From: Candidatus Chloroheliales bacterium | GTDB lineage: Bacteria > Chloroflexota > Chloroflexia > QHBQ01 | DNA length: 5,990 bases | Direction: 5' to 3' | NCBI GenBank assembly: GCA_003243865.1 | Contig: QHBQ01000379.1 | Location: 1-5,990, forward strand | Part shown: positions 1 through 5,803 of the stretch, in pieces | Numbering within the stretch: position 1 is the first letter of the stretch | How the letters are laid out: every line of letters starts with the position of its first letter | Notes under the pieces: generated by a model | What the model was told of the DNA's origin: nothing | The model's database searches: none | Seen by the model: the letters and a program-made list of their open reading frames with translations, nothing else | Program-made: the position numbers and the translations under genes

Positions 1-611
1 AAGTGCAAGCCAGCGGTTGGCGCGGCGGCGCTGCCGGGAGTGTGGGCGTAGACGGTTTGGTAGCGGTCGCGCTCGGCGAGCGGGGTGTGAATATAGGGGG
101 GTAGCGGCATCACGCCCAGGTCGTCGAGCAGCGGTTCGATGGCGCGATCGAAGCGGATGATGCGGGCGCCGCTGTCATCGTTGGTGCGGGCGGCAACTTC
201 GGCGAAGACATGGACGCCCTGGTGCGATGGTCGCACCCGCCGCGCTTTGGCGGGGCCGGGCTGCCACTCGCGGGCGCCACTGAAGACGATGCGGGTGCCA
301 GGCCGCAGGCTGCGCCCGGGGCGCACCAGCGCCTCCCAGCTTACCGCATCGAGCTTGCGCAGCAGCAGCACCTCGACTGCGCCGCCGCTGTCCAGCTTTT
401 GCCCGTAGAGGCGAGCGGGTAGCACCTTGCTCTCGTTGGCAACCAGCAGGTCGCCGCGCCGCAGGTATGCGCCGATGTCGCGGAAATGACGGTGTTCGAT
501 TTCGCCGCTGGCACGGTCAAGGACGAGCAGGCGCGAGGCATCGCGTGGTTCTAGCGGAGTCTGGGCGATCAGCGTTTCGGGTAGGTGGTAATCAAAGTCG
601 GCAATTCGCAT
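1..611 (-). CDS. queA: S-adenosylmethionine:tRNA ribosyltransferase-isomerase QueA, N-terminal part (runs off the left edge)
   Basis: QueA transfers and isomerises the ribosyl part of S-adenosylmethionine onto 7-aminomethyl-7-deazaguanine at tRNA position 34, giving epoxyqueuosine; it is a cytosolic enzyme of queuosine synthesis. The 203 codons in the window read MRIADFDYHLPETLIAQTPL at the start, then the family blocks RDASRLLVLDR (24-33), DLLVANESKVLPARL (54-68), MPLPPYI (168-174), RYQTVYA (183-189) and GSAAAPTAGLH (193-203), at the usual places for QueA. About 140 C-terminal residues should lie to the left. ATG at 611 fits the family N-terminus. Compared with Bacillus subtilis QueA as I remember it, there is an extra stretch of about 20 residues around 112-131, rich in Arg, Lys and Pro. 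The gene begins 6 bases after the PBP stop codon, so it is probably cotranscribed and translationally coupled with it. Identification is firm; full length cannot be judged. Confidence 0.95.
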   Translation of the reverse strand, partial: MRIADFDYHLPETLIAQTPLEPRDASRLLVLDRASGEIEHRHFRDIGAYLRRGDLLVANESKVLPARLYGQKLDSGGAVEVLLLRKLDAVSWEALVRPGRSLRPGTRIVFSGAREWQPGPAKARRVRPSHQGVHVFAEVAARTNDDSGARIIRFDRAIEPLLDDLGVMPLPPYIHTPLAERDRYQTVYAHTPGSAAAPTAGLH

Positions 612-635
612 CGCTGATTAGCCGCCACCGCCACC
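612..635 (-). promoter_or_regulatory. G-rich ribosome binding region of queA inside the end of the PBP gene
   Basis: Upstream of the queA ATG on the minus strand the message reads GGTGGCGGTGGCGGC, then TAA (the PBP stop), then TCAGCG and ATG. The G-rich stretch encodes the terminal glycines of the PBP. GGTGG or GGCGG, 13 or 10 bases before the ATG, are the only Shine-Dalgarno-like sequences available and are poor matches. Initiation by ribosomes finishing the PBP is therefore a likely contributor. Confidence 0.35.
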
Positions 636-3600
636 GTTGTTGTTCTCGCCGTTGCCCGCTGGTTTGACTGGATTCGCGCCCGACACCGGAGTATTGACCG
701 GGGCAGCCGCGCCGCCGCTGTCGGTGCCAGGCGCCGGGACGCCGCTGTTGCCGGTCGCGTTGCCGCTGCTACCGGTTCTGCCAGCGCCGTTGTTGAACGA
801 GGGGGTGGGCCTTGACCGCAGCCTGATGGGGGCGCTGTCGCCTGCGTAGCCACGCACCTTGTTCTCCGGCGGGTCCTTGTAGCCCCTGCAGTCCGTCGGC
901 ACCTTACCGGCGATGAAGTAATCGCTAACATCGCCTTTAGCTACGGTGCAGACAACCCGCTTGACCACATCGCTGGGCTGGGTGAAGCCGCTAGCCAGGG
1001 TCTGGCCGGGCAGGTTGTAGACAATTAGGCGCTTGAAGTCAGGGTTGGCGTAGAAGCTCTCCATAAAATCGTGCCAGATGTACGCCGCGCCCAGCGCGCC
1101 AGTGACCGACAGCATTCTCGAGCTGTCGTTATTGCCAACCCAGACGCCGACCACCAGGTTGGGGGTATAACCCATCGTCCAGCTATCTTTGTTGTCGTCG
1201 GTGGTGCCGGTCTTGGCGGCGGCGGGGAAGCTGAGTTTCAGCGGGCTATCGGGGCCGAACATCCGGCTGCGGGCGTTGTTATCGCTGAGGATGCTGCTAA
1301 TCTGGAAGGCAATGCCGGGGTCGAGTACCGCCGTACCTTTGGTGTTGGGGTCAACCTGCTGGATGACCTGCCCGCGGCTGTCGGTCATCTTCAGGATTGG
1401 GGTGGCATCCACCTGCCGTCCACCGTTGGCAAAGGTGGCATAGGCGTCAGTTTCCTCTAGCAGGGTAACTTCGCCGCCACCGAGCGCAAGGCTGAGGCCG
1501 TACCAATCGGGCGAACGATAGAGGCCGGTCTTGATGCCCATCGCATGGGCCAGGTCCAGCACATTCTGGACGCCAGCAAACTGCAACGTCTTCACCGCTG
1601 GGATGTTGAAGCTATTTGCCAGCGCAGTGCGGGCCGTCACCCAGCCGTGATCGTTGTGATCATAGTTGTGTGGCTCGTAGGGTTTAGCCGCACGATAGCC
1701 GAACAGGGTATCCACGTCAAGTATCGAGGTGGCGGGGTTCCATCCCTTCTGGAAAGCAGCGGCATAGACAATCGGTTTGAGCGAGGAGCCGGGCTGCCGC
1801 TCGCGGGTGGCGACGTTGACCTGACCATCAATCTTGGTATTGTTGTAATCCACACTGCCGACCATCGCCAGGATCTCGCCAGTGTCCGGCTTAAGCACTA
1901 CCATCGCCGCATTGGTGGCCGATAGTTCCTTCAGCGCCGAAACGCGGGCAACGGCAGCCCGCTCAGCCTCGGCTTGCACCCGCAAATCGAGTGTGGTGGT
2001 AACTACCAGCCCGCCGCGACTGACTACATCGGGGCCATACTGGGCATCAAGATACTCCTTCACGTACTGGACGAAGTGAGGAGCCTTGATCTCAGACTTG
2101 GCTGGGTGCAGCATGATGGGGGAAGCGGCGGCGGCCTGCTCTTGCTGGTGAGTGATCTTGCCGGTCTTTTCCATCAGGCCCAGCACGATCTGCTGGCGAG
2201 CCTTAGCCGCATCCGGGTTCTGGGTTGGGTCATAATTAGAGGGCGATTGGGGCAGACCGGCCAGCAGCGACGCTTCCGACAGGGTCAGTTCGCTGGCGTG
2301 CTTGCCGAAGTAGGACTCGCTGGCCGCCTCAATGCCGTAAGCCAGGTTGCCGTAATAGATCTGGTTCAGGTACATCTCAAGGATCTGGTCCTTGCTGTAA
2401 GCCTGGGTGATTTGAACGGCGAGGATCGCCTCCCTGATTTTGCGGTCAATGGTGCGCTGGTATTTGCTGTCGGACAGCAGCATAATGCGGGCCAACTGCT
2501 GAGTAATTGTACTTGCACCAGATGTACCGCTGCCGCGCACGTTGATAAGCACGGCGCGAACCAGCGCCAGGGGGTCTACACCAACATTGGCGTAGAAGGT
2601 CGCGTCCTCGGTGGCAATCGTCGCGTCAATCAAATACTTGGAGATTTTACTGAGCGGTATGTAGGTGCGGCGGCCCTGGTCAAATACTTCGGCCAGCAGG
2701 ATGCCATTGCGATCGTAGATGCGGGTGGTCTCGAAGCTGTTGCCACCCTGGCTCAGGGTGCTGACGCTGGGTAGGTTGCTGGCATAGACGAAGAAGCCGC
2801 CAACCAACCCGCCGATGATCGCGCTGAAGCTGATGAAGAAGACCAGCGCAAGGATGATGAAGACACGCAGGCCCGTGCCGCTCTTCTTCACCACATTGTT
2901 GCGCTGCATCAGGAAGACGGGGTAGCGGCGGTCGTTCGCCCCAAGGCGGTGGCCTGGCACGATATGCCGCGCCGCCGTAATCAGGCGGGGCGCGGCAATA
3001 GCGGTGGTCGCCAGCCGTCGCTCCTGCAGCGCCTCCAGGCGTGGTGAGCGGCTCACCAGCCGCGCCCCGTGCTTCACCCCGGTGTGTGATAGGGGATAGC
3101 GACGCGGGCGCAGCATCGGAATGTGGCTGGGGCTGAGGGCTGAGGGCTGAGGGCTGAGTTCCTCACTATCAGGCATGGCCTCATATAGAGATTCGATCGC
3201 GCCCAGGTCGGCATAGTGGCCGTTGCCATTGCCATCAAGGTTGGGCGCAATGAATTGCGCCCCTACAATGTTCGTGGCGGGGCGGTGGCCGTTGCCGTCG
3301 GCGCGGTGGCCGTTGCCGTGAGCGGCAGCGGTGGGCGTTTCGATGATGGTGGTGGCGCGCCGCTCAAGGTCGGCGGAGCGCGGCTCATCCGCTGCCGGGG
3401 TCGCCGCCTCAATGGGGGCGGTATCGTTGCGCTCAAGCGGTGCTGCTTCAATAATAGCCGTGTCGTTACGCTGCAGCGTTGCCTCGACTGCGTTGCCGTC
3501 GCGAGTGATAACTGGCTGGCCGTCCACTGGCGCAGCAAGCCCATCCTGCCCATCAGCCGATGGTGCAGGCGCAACGGTGGGCAACACCATGGTGTTAGCC

Positions 3601-3650
3601 CTGGTCTGCCGTGACTTTGTGGTTCGCTTCTTGTTATTACCGTTGGACAA
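618..3650 (-). CDS. Class A penicillin-binding protein (PBP1A type), bifunctional transglycosylase/transpeptidase with long cytoplasmic tail
   Basis: Membrane-anchored peptidoglycan synthase that polymerises lipid II and cross-links the strands. Order: a 260-residue cytoplasmic tail, low-complexity then basic; one membrane helix about 263-290; GT51 domain about 306-495; transpeptidase domain about 575-865; a section with Cys901 and Cys921; a Gly/Asn/Pro/Ser-rich tail from about 945 ending in five glycines. GT51 motifs are EDATFYANVG with catalytic Glu348, GASTITQQ (378-385), RKIRE with Glu407, and ILEMYLNQIYYG (423-434). Transpeptidase motifs are SSLK (Ser622 nucleophile, Lys625), SFN (680-682) and KTGT (813-816). 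All catalytic residues are present, so it should be active; the first GT51 motif has Asn355 where His is usual. At 1010 residues it is longer than the usual 700-850, because of both tails. The TTG start is chosen for AGGAG 9 bases upstream; the first in-frame ATG is codon 21. It precedes queA by 6 bases. Confidence 0.96.
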   Translation of the reverse strand: MSNGNNKKRTTKSRQTRANTMVLPTVAPAPSADGQDGLAAPVDGQPVITRDGNAVEATLQRNDTAIIEAAPLERNDTAPIEAATPAADEPRSADLERRATTIIETPTAAAHGNGHRADGNGHRPATNIVGAQFIAPNLDGNGNGHYADLGAIESLYEAMPDSEELSPQPSALSPSHIPMLRPRRYPLSHTGVKHGARLVSRSPRLEALQERRLATTAIAAPRLITAARHIVPGHRLGANDRRYPVFLMQRNNVVKKSGTGLRVFIILALVFFISFSAIIGGLVGGFFVYASNLPSVSTLSQGGNSFETTRIYDRNGILLAEVFDQGRRTYIPLSKISKYLIDATIATEDATFYANVGVDPLALVRAVLINVRGSGTSGASTITQQLARIMLLSDSKYQRTIDRKIREAILAVQITQAYSKDQILEMYLNQIYYGNLAYGIEAASESYFGKHASELTLSEASLLAGLPQSPSNYDPTQNPDAAKARQQIVLGLMEKTGKITHQQEQAAAASPIMLHPAKSEIKAPHFVQYVKEYLDAQYGPDVVSRGGLVVTTTLDLRVQAEAERAAVARVSALKELSATNAAMVVLKPDTGEILAMVGSVDYNNTKIDGQVNVATRERQPGSSLKPIVYAAAFQKGWNPATSILDVDTLFGYRAAKPYEPHNYDHNDHGWVTARTALANSFNIPAVKTLQFAGVQNVLDLAHAMGIKTGLYRSPDWYGLSLALGGGEVTLLEETDAYATFANGGRQVDATPILKMTDSRGQVIQQVDPNTKGTAVLDPGIAFQISSILSDNNARSRMFGPDSPLKLSFPAAAKTGTTDDNKDSWTMGYTPNLVVGVWVGNNDSSRMLSVTGALGAAYIWHDFMESFYANPDFKRLIVYNLPGQTLASGFTQPSDVVKRVVCTVAKGDVSDYFIAGKVPTDCRGYKDPPENKVRGYAGDSAPIRLRSRPTPSFNNGAGRTGSSGNATGNSGVPAPGTDSGGAAAPVNTPVSGANPVKPAGNGENNNGGGGG
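3130..3157. repeat. Heptamer tandem repeat GGGCTGA x4 inside the PBP gene
   Basis: Four exact head-to-tail copies of GGGCTGA on the plus strand, preceded by a degenerate copy (TGGCTGG, 3123-3129). Read on the minus strand they encode PBP residues about 165-174, LSPQPSALSP, in the cytoplasmic tail. Heptameric short tandem repeats of this kind are known from filamentous cyanobacteria, and I recall similar Ser-Pro-Gln peptides from Chloroflexota proteins; the link is by resemblance only. Confidence 0.85.
3216..3320 (-). repeat. GNGH-coding repeat in the PBP cytoplasmic tail
   Basis: On the minus strand the 15-mer GGCAACGGCCACCGC occurs twice (encoding GNGHR at PBP residues 112-116 and 119-123). 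A diverged third copy encodes GNGNGH at about 140-145. The palindromic element at 3243-3266 sits between the second and third copies. The peptide is hydrophilic and probably disordered. Confidence 0.7.
3243..3266 (-). repeat. GTAGGGGCG-N10-CGCCC palindromic (REP-like) element, translated in frame within the PBP gene
   Basis: On the minus strand, GTAGGGGCG is followed by 10 bases and CGCCC. Within it, GGGCGCAA at 3243-3250 and TTGCGCCC at 3255-3262 are a perfect 8-bp inverted repeat around TGAA. It is exactly 24 bases and falls on codon boundaries, giving residues 129-136 (VGAQFIAP). A second member of the same pattern lies at 4411-4433. Calling it a dispersed repeat family rests on these two copies plus general familiarity with such elements. 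Confidence 0.65.
3333..3476 (-). repeat. Threefold peptide repeat (ER-x-x-T-x-x-I-E) in the PBP cytoplasmic tail
   Basis: PBP residues 59-70 (LQRNDTAIIEAA), 72-83 (LERNDTAPIEAA) and 95-106 (LERRATTIIETP) are three diverged copies of one unit. Each carries a Thr followed three residues later by Ile (Thr64/Ile67, Thr77/Ile80, Thr100/Ile103) and then Glu. The unit is outside both enzymatic domains and on the cytoplasmic side. The repetition is visible directly; a binding or phosphorylation role is only a suggestion. Confidence 0.7.
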
Positions 3651-3659
3651 GGTGAAAAA

Positions 3660-3664
3660 CTCCT
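3660..3664 (-). promoter_or_regulatory. Ribosome binding site that fixes the TTG start of the PBP gene
   Basis: The minus strand reads AGGAG, a 9-base spacer, then TTG and the codons for SNGNNKK. No ATG or GTG in this frame has a comparable Shine-Dalgarno sequence. Codon 21 is the first ATG and would remove only tail residues. Confidence 0.75.
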
Positions 3665-3764
3665 GTCTGATGGTTACACAAAACTAGCCCATCTCGATGC
3701 GCCGCCATATATAACGCAAAATATGGGTGATGAGTTACAAAACGGCTAAACCACGTTGTTCAGC

Positions 3765-3782
3765 GGCGCTGATCTGAGCGCC
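3765..3782. promoter_or_regulatory. Inverted repeat at the expected start of the PBP transcript
   Basis: GGCGCT (3765-3770), GATCTG spacer, AGCGCC (3777-3782): a perfect 6-bp inverted repeat. With the -10 box at 3787-3792 on the minus strand, transcription should start near 3780, so the repeat covers about +1 to +16. It could be an operator or a 5' hairpin. It is short and GC-rich, so chance is possible. Confidence 0.4.
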
Positions 3783-3786
3783 CTCA

Positions 3787-3815
3787 ATTATACCAGTTGG
3801 CGGCAATCAGGTCAA
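3787..3815 (-). promoter_or_regulatory. Sigma-70-type promoter of the PBP-queA unit, extended -10
   Basis: On the minus strand, TTGACC (3815-3810), a 17-base spacer and TATAAT (3792-3787), with TG one base before the -10 box (TGGTATAAT). This is one mismatch from consensus at optimal spacing. Expected start is near 3780, giving a leader of about 130 bases before the TTG start codon. It faces away from the plus-strand promoter; the two -35 boxes are 38 bases apart. Confidence 0.75.
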
Positions 3816-3853
3816 GGTTAAAATCCTCGCTAACAAAGATGGAGCAACCCTTA

Positions 3854-3882
3854 TTGACAGCTCTCATGAAATTGTCTATAAT
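3854..3882 (+). promoter_or_regulatory. Perfect consensus sigma-70 promoter of the SRPBCC-P450 operon
   Basis: TTGACA (3854-3859), 17-base spacer, TATAAT (3877-3882): all twelve bases match the housekeeping consensus at ideal spacing. Expected start is about 3889-3890, leaving a leader of roughly 46 bases. A promoter this strong normally needs a repressor to be controlled, and a palindrome overlaps it. Confidence 0.85.
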
Positions 3883-3892
3883 TTCACAAGAG
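3861..3892. promoter_or_regulatory. Candidate operator: 32-bp imperfect palindrome over the -10 box and start site
   Basis: TGAAATT (3867-3873) and AATTTCA (3880-3886) are a perfect 7-bp inverted repeat separated by GTCTAT. CTCT (3861-3864) and AGAG (3889-3892) extend the symmetry, so 11 of 13 positions per arm pair. The centre is at 3876/3877, the edge of the -10 box. Length and symmetry suit a dimeric repressor such as a TetR- or MarR-type protein, but no regulator gene is in the window and the family cannot be told. Confidence 0.6.
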
Positions 3893-3918
3893 GGCGCAGA
3901 ACAACCGAACCATTAACC

Positions 3919-3926
3919 AAAAGGAG
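3919..3926 (+). promoter_or_regulatory. Ribosome binding site of the SRPBCC gene
   Basis: AAAAGGAG followed by 9 bases and ATG at 3936, a strong Shine-Dalgarno match that fixes the start. Confidence 0.85.
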
Positions 3927-3935
3927 ATCTTAGCC

Positions 3936-4406
3936 ATGAGTCGCATACATATTGAAACAGCAGCAGAAGTCAATGCCCCGGCAGACGAAGTCTACGCCTT
4001 GCTGGCCGACTACCGCAACGGCCACCCTCTGGTGGTACCCCGCGACAACTTCAGCGATTTGAAGGTTGAAGAGGGCGGCGTTGGCGCTGGCACAATCGTT
4101 AGCTTCAGCGTCAAAGCGGGTGGGAATACACACAACTACCGGGTTATGGTCAGTGAGCCGCAGCCGGGCCGCGTGCTGGTCGAGTCCGACACGCTCTCCA
4201 CGGAAGTTACTACCTTCACCGTCACCCCGCTGAATGACAATCGGTCTACAGTGAAGATCACCACCGACATGGATGCCAGCCCCGGCATTCGCGGCTTCTT
4301 TGAGATGATGATCGCTCCGCGCATCTTGAAGAGTATGTACGACAAGGAGCTAAAGCAGATCAACGACGTTGCCGTGCAGCGTCACGCACCGGACACAAAG
4401 TTATAG
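3936..4406 (+). CDS. SRPBCC-superfamily protein (polyketide cyclase/dehydrase type)
   Basis: A 156-residue cytosolic protein of the START-like SRPBCC fold, whose members hold hydrophobic ligands in a deep cavity; some are aromatase/cyclases, others carriers. The opening strand and helix IHIETAAEVNAPADEVYALL (4-23), followed by the aspartate-tyrosine of ADYRNGHP (24-31), match the Polyketide_cyc2-type start. GVGAGTIVSFSV (48-59) is the usual Gly-rich turn and strand. Strands follow at about 67-72, 79-85, 91-97 and 104-111. The long C-terminal helix is about 119-145 (GFFEMMIAPRILKSMYDKEL). Length is typical. There is no signal peptide or membrane segment. It is first in an apparent operon with the P450 47 bases downstream, behind a perfect consensus promoter with an operator-like palindrome. 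A role in binding or presenting the P450 substrate is an inference. The fold call is good; the ligand is unknown. Confidence 0.85.
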   Translation: MSRIHIETAAEVNAPADEVYALLADYRNGHPLVVPRDNFSDLKVEEGGVGAGTIVSFSVKAGGNTHNYRVMVSEPQPGRVLVESDTLSTEVTTFTVTPLNDNRSTVKITTDMDASPGIRGFFEMMIAPRILKSMYDKELKQINDVAVQRHAPDTKL

Positions 4407-4410
4407 TTCG

Positions 4411-4433
4411 GTAGGGGCGGGTTGCACTCGCCC
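4411..4433 (+). repeat. GTAGGGGCG-N9-CGCCC palindromic (REP-like) element between the SRPBCC and P450 genes
   Basis: GTAGGGGCG followed by 9 bases and CGCCC. The stem pairs GGGCG (4415-4419) with CGCCC (4429-4433) and continues through a G-T pair at 4420/4428, G-C at 4421/4427 and T-A at 4422/4426. It has the same ends and size as the element at 3243-3266 inside the PBP gene. No T-run follows, so it is not an obvious terminator. It could adjust P450 expression relative to the first gene through mRNA structure. Confidence 0.6.
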
Positions 4434-4440
4434 ATTAGTA

Positions 4441-4446
4441 AAGAGG
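4441..4446 (+). promoter_or_regulatory. Ribosome binding site of the P450 gene
   Basis: AAGAGG, then 7 bases, then ATG at 4454. This is a moderate match that supports the chosen start, 8 bases after the end of the palindromic element. Confidence 0.55.
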
Positions 4447-4453
4447 CAAGACA

Positions 4454-5803
4454 ATGGCGACCCAGGCAATAGACAAGCCGATTCCAGGCATCAAGGAAAC
4501 GCCGCTGCGCGGGGTGCAGAAGCAGTTTGCCGAAGATCGCCTCGGCCTGTGGCGGCGCTTCAGCCGTGAGCAGCGTGACATCGTGAAGATGCACTTCCTC
4601 ATCTTTCCGGTGGTGCTGCTCAACACCGCCGAGATGGCGCAGCAAATGCTGGTGGACCAGGCCGATGCCTTCGACAAGATAGCGCAGTTCCCTATCATCC
4701 AACTGGCGGTCGGCGAAGGGGTATTCAGCGCGCTCAGCCGCAATGGCGCACATCGCCGCCAGCGGCGGATGGTGCAACCGGCCTTCCAGCCCCGCCGTAT
4801 CGCCGCCTACGCCGACACGATGGTGGGCTACGGCCAGCGCATCGCGGGTGAGTGGAGCGACGGACAGGTGGTGAACATCGGCCATCAGATGATGCGCATT
4901 ACCCTGGGTGTGATCGGCAAAACCCTGTTCGACGTTGACGTGCTAGGGGAGGCCGACGAGGTGGGGCGGGCGATTACCACCGCCTTTGAATACTTCGGCG
5001 CCGAGATTAAGCGCCCCTTCCCTGTGCCACTCTGGCTGCCGACCCTGCACAACTATCGCATCCACAAGGTAGTGGACCGCCTCGACCGGATTATCTACCG
5101 CATCATCAACGAGCGGCGCAAGAACGCTGAGGACAAGGGCGACCTGCTCTCGATCCTGCTGGCCGCCAGGCACGAGGATGGTAGCCCCCTCAGCGACACC
5201 GAGGTGCGCGACGAGGCAATGACCCTGTTTCTGGCCGGTCACGAGACCACCGCCGTCGCGCTCACCTGGGCCTGGTACCTGCTCGCCACCCATCCCGACG
5301 CTTATGCGAAACTGCAAGCCGAGGTGGAGGGTGTGCTGCAAGGGCGCAGGCCGACGCTCGATGACCTGCCCAACCTGCCCTACACGCTGCAGGTATTCAA
5401 GGAGTCGCTCAGGATGTACCCACCCGCCGACAGTTTTGCACGTGTGGCGCTGCACGATGTGGAGATCGGCGGATACGTTATCGCCAAAGACACCACCGTC
5501 ATCGTCAGCCCCAACGCGCTGCACCACCGCGCCGACTACTTCCCTGAGCCGGACAAGTTCGACCCGCAGCGCTGGACGACGGAGAACGAGAAGCGCATCC
5601 CCAAGGGCGCGTACCTGCCCTTCGGCGGCGGCCCGCGCATCTGCATCGGCAACCACTTTGCCACTATGGAGGGTCACCTAATACTCGCCACCCTGGCGCA
5701 GATGGCGAACTTCGAGTTGTACCAGTACCACGTGGAGCCGGAGGCGGTGTTCACCACCCGGCCAAAGCACGGCATCAGGATGAGGGTGCATAAGCGAGAT
5801 TAA
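4454..5803 (+). CDS. Cytochrome P450, soluble bacterial type
   Basis: A 449-residue heme-thiolate monooxygenase, full length for a soluble bacterial P450. Visible signatures are the C-helix [12 protein letters not shown] (100-111), with His100 where Trp is common; the I-helix oxygen-activation motif AGHETTA (261-267); the K-helix ExxR as ESLR (Glu317, Arg320); the meander FDPQRW (369-374); and the heme-binding loop [10 protein letters not shown] (390-399), with Cys397 as axial ligand. There is no N-terminal membrane anchor, unlike microsomal enzymes. [14 protein letters not shown] and the Trp-ending meander resemble E-class (CYP4/CYP102-like) rather than camphor-type P450s. That class often includes fatty-acid or terpenoid hydroxylases, but the substrate cannot be read from sequence. 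No ferredoxin or reductase is adjacent, so electrons must come from elsewhere. It follows the SRPBCC gene by 47 bases. Its last codon and stop lie in the GATTAAA array that starts at 5798. Confidence 0.96.
   Translation: MATQAIDKPIPGIKETPLRGVQKQFAEDRLGLWRRFSREQRDIVKMHFLIFPVVLLNTAEMAQQMLVDQADAFDKIAQFPIIQLAVGEGVFSALSRNGAHRRQRRMVQPAFQPRRIAAYADTMVGYGQRIAGEWSDGQVVNIGHQMMRITLGVIGKTLFDVDVLGEADEVGRAITTAFEYFGAEIKRPFPVPLWLPTLHNYRIHKVVDRLDRIIYRIINERRKNAEDKGDLLSILLAARHEDGSPLSDTEVRDEAMTLFLAGHETTAVALTWAWYLLATHPDAYAKLQAEVEGVLQGRRPTLDDLPNLPYTLQVFKESLRMYPPADSFARVALHDVEIGGYVIAKDTTVIVSPNALHHRADYFPEPDKFDPQRWTTENEKRIPKGAYLPFGGGPRICIGNHFATMEGHLILATLAQMANFELYQYHVEPEAVFTTRPKHGIRMRVHKRD

Noticed and set aside
139..422. 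Two short plus-strand open frames in the left part
   Set aside because: They overlap queA, whose conserved blocks are clear on the minus strand, and are Arg/Ser/Ala-rich as expected of shadow frames.
1974..2774. 266-codon open frame on the plus strand, antisense to the PBP gene
   Set aside because: It lies wholly opposite the GT51 region, whose motifs are unmistakable on the minus strand. The translation shows no recognisable domain and is explained by the high third-position GC of the real gene.
3216..3687. Plus-strand and alternative minus-strand open frames over the PBP tail
   Set aside because: They follow the repeated, GC-rich tail sequence in other frames. The minus-strand frame starting at 3650 continues into the catalytic domains and has the ribosome binding site.
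3700..3742. Second minus-strand promoter around TTGTAA and TTATAT
   Set aside because: The spacing is about 20 bases and both boxes are poor; the TTGACC-17-TATAAT signal at 3787-3815 is much better.
3651..3780. Riboswitch in the 130-base leader of the PBP transcript
   Set aside because: Apart from the short GGCGCT inverted repeat at its start I see no recognisable aptamer core or terminator with a T-run.
4411..4433. Intrinsic terminator between the SRPBCC and P450 genes
   Set aside because: The stem is short, contains a G-T pair and is followed by ATTAGTAAAGAGG rather than a T-run.
4943..5677. 244-codon open frame on the minus strand, antisense to the P450 gene
   Set aside because: It is opposite the I-helix, ExxR and heme-loop coding sequence and resembles no family; it is a mirror of codon bias.
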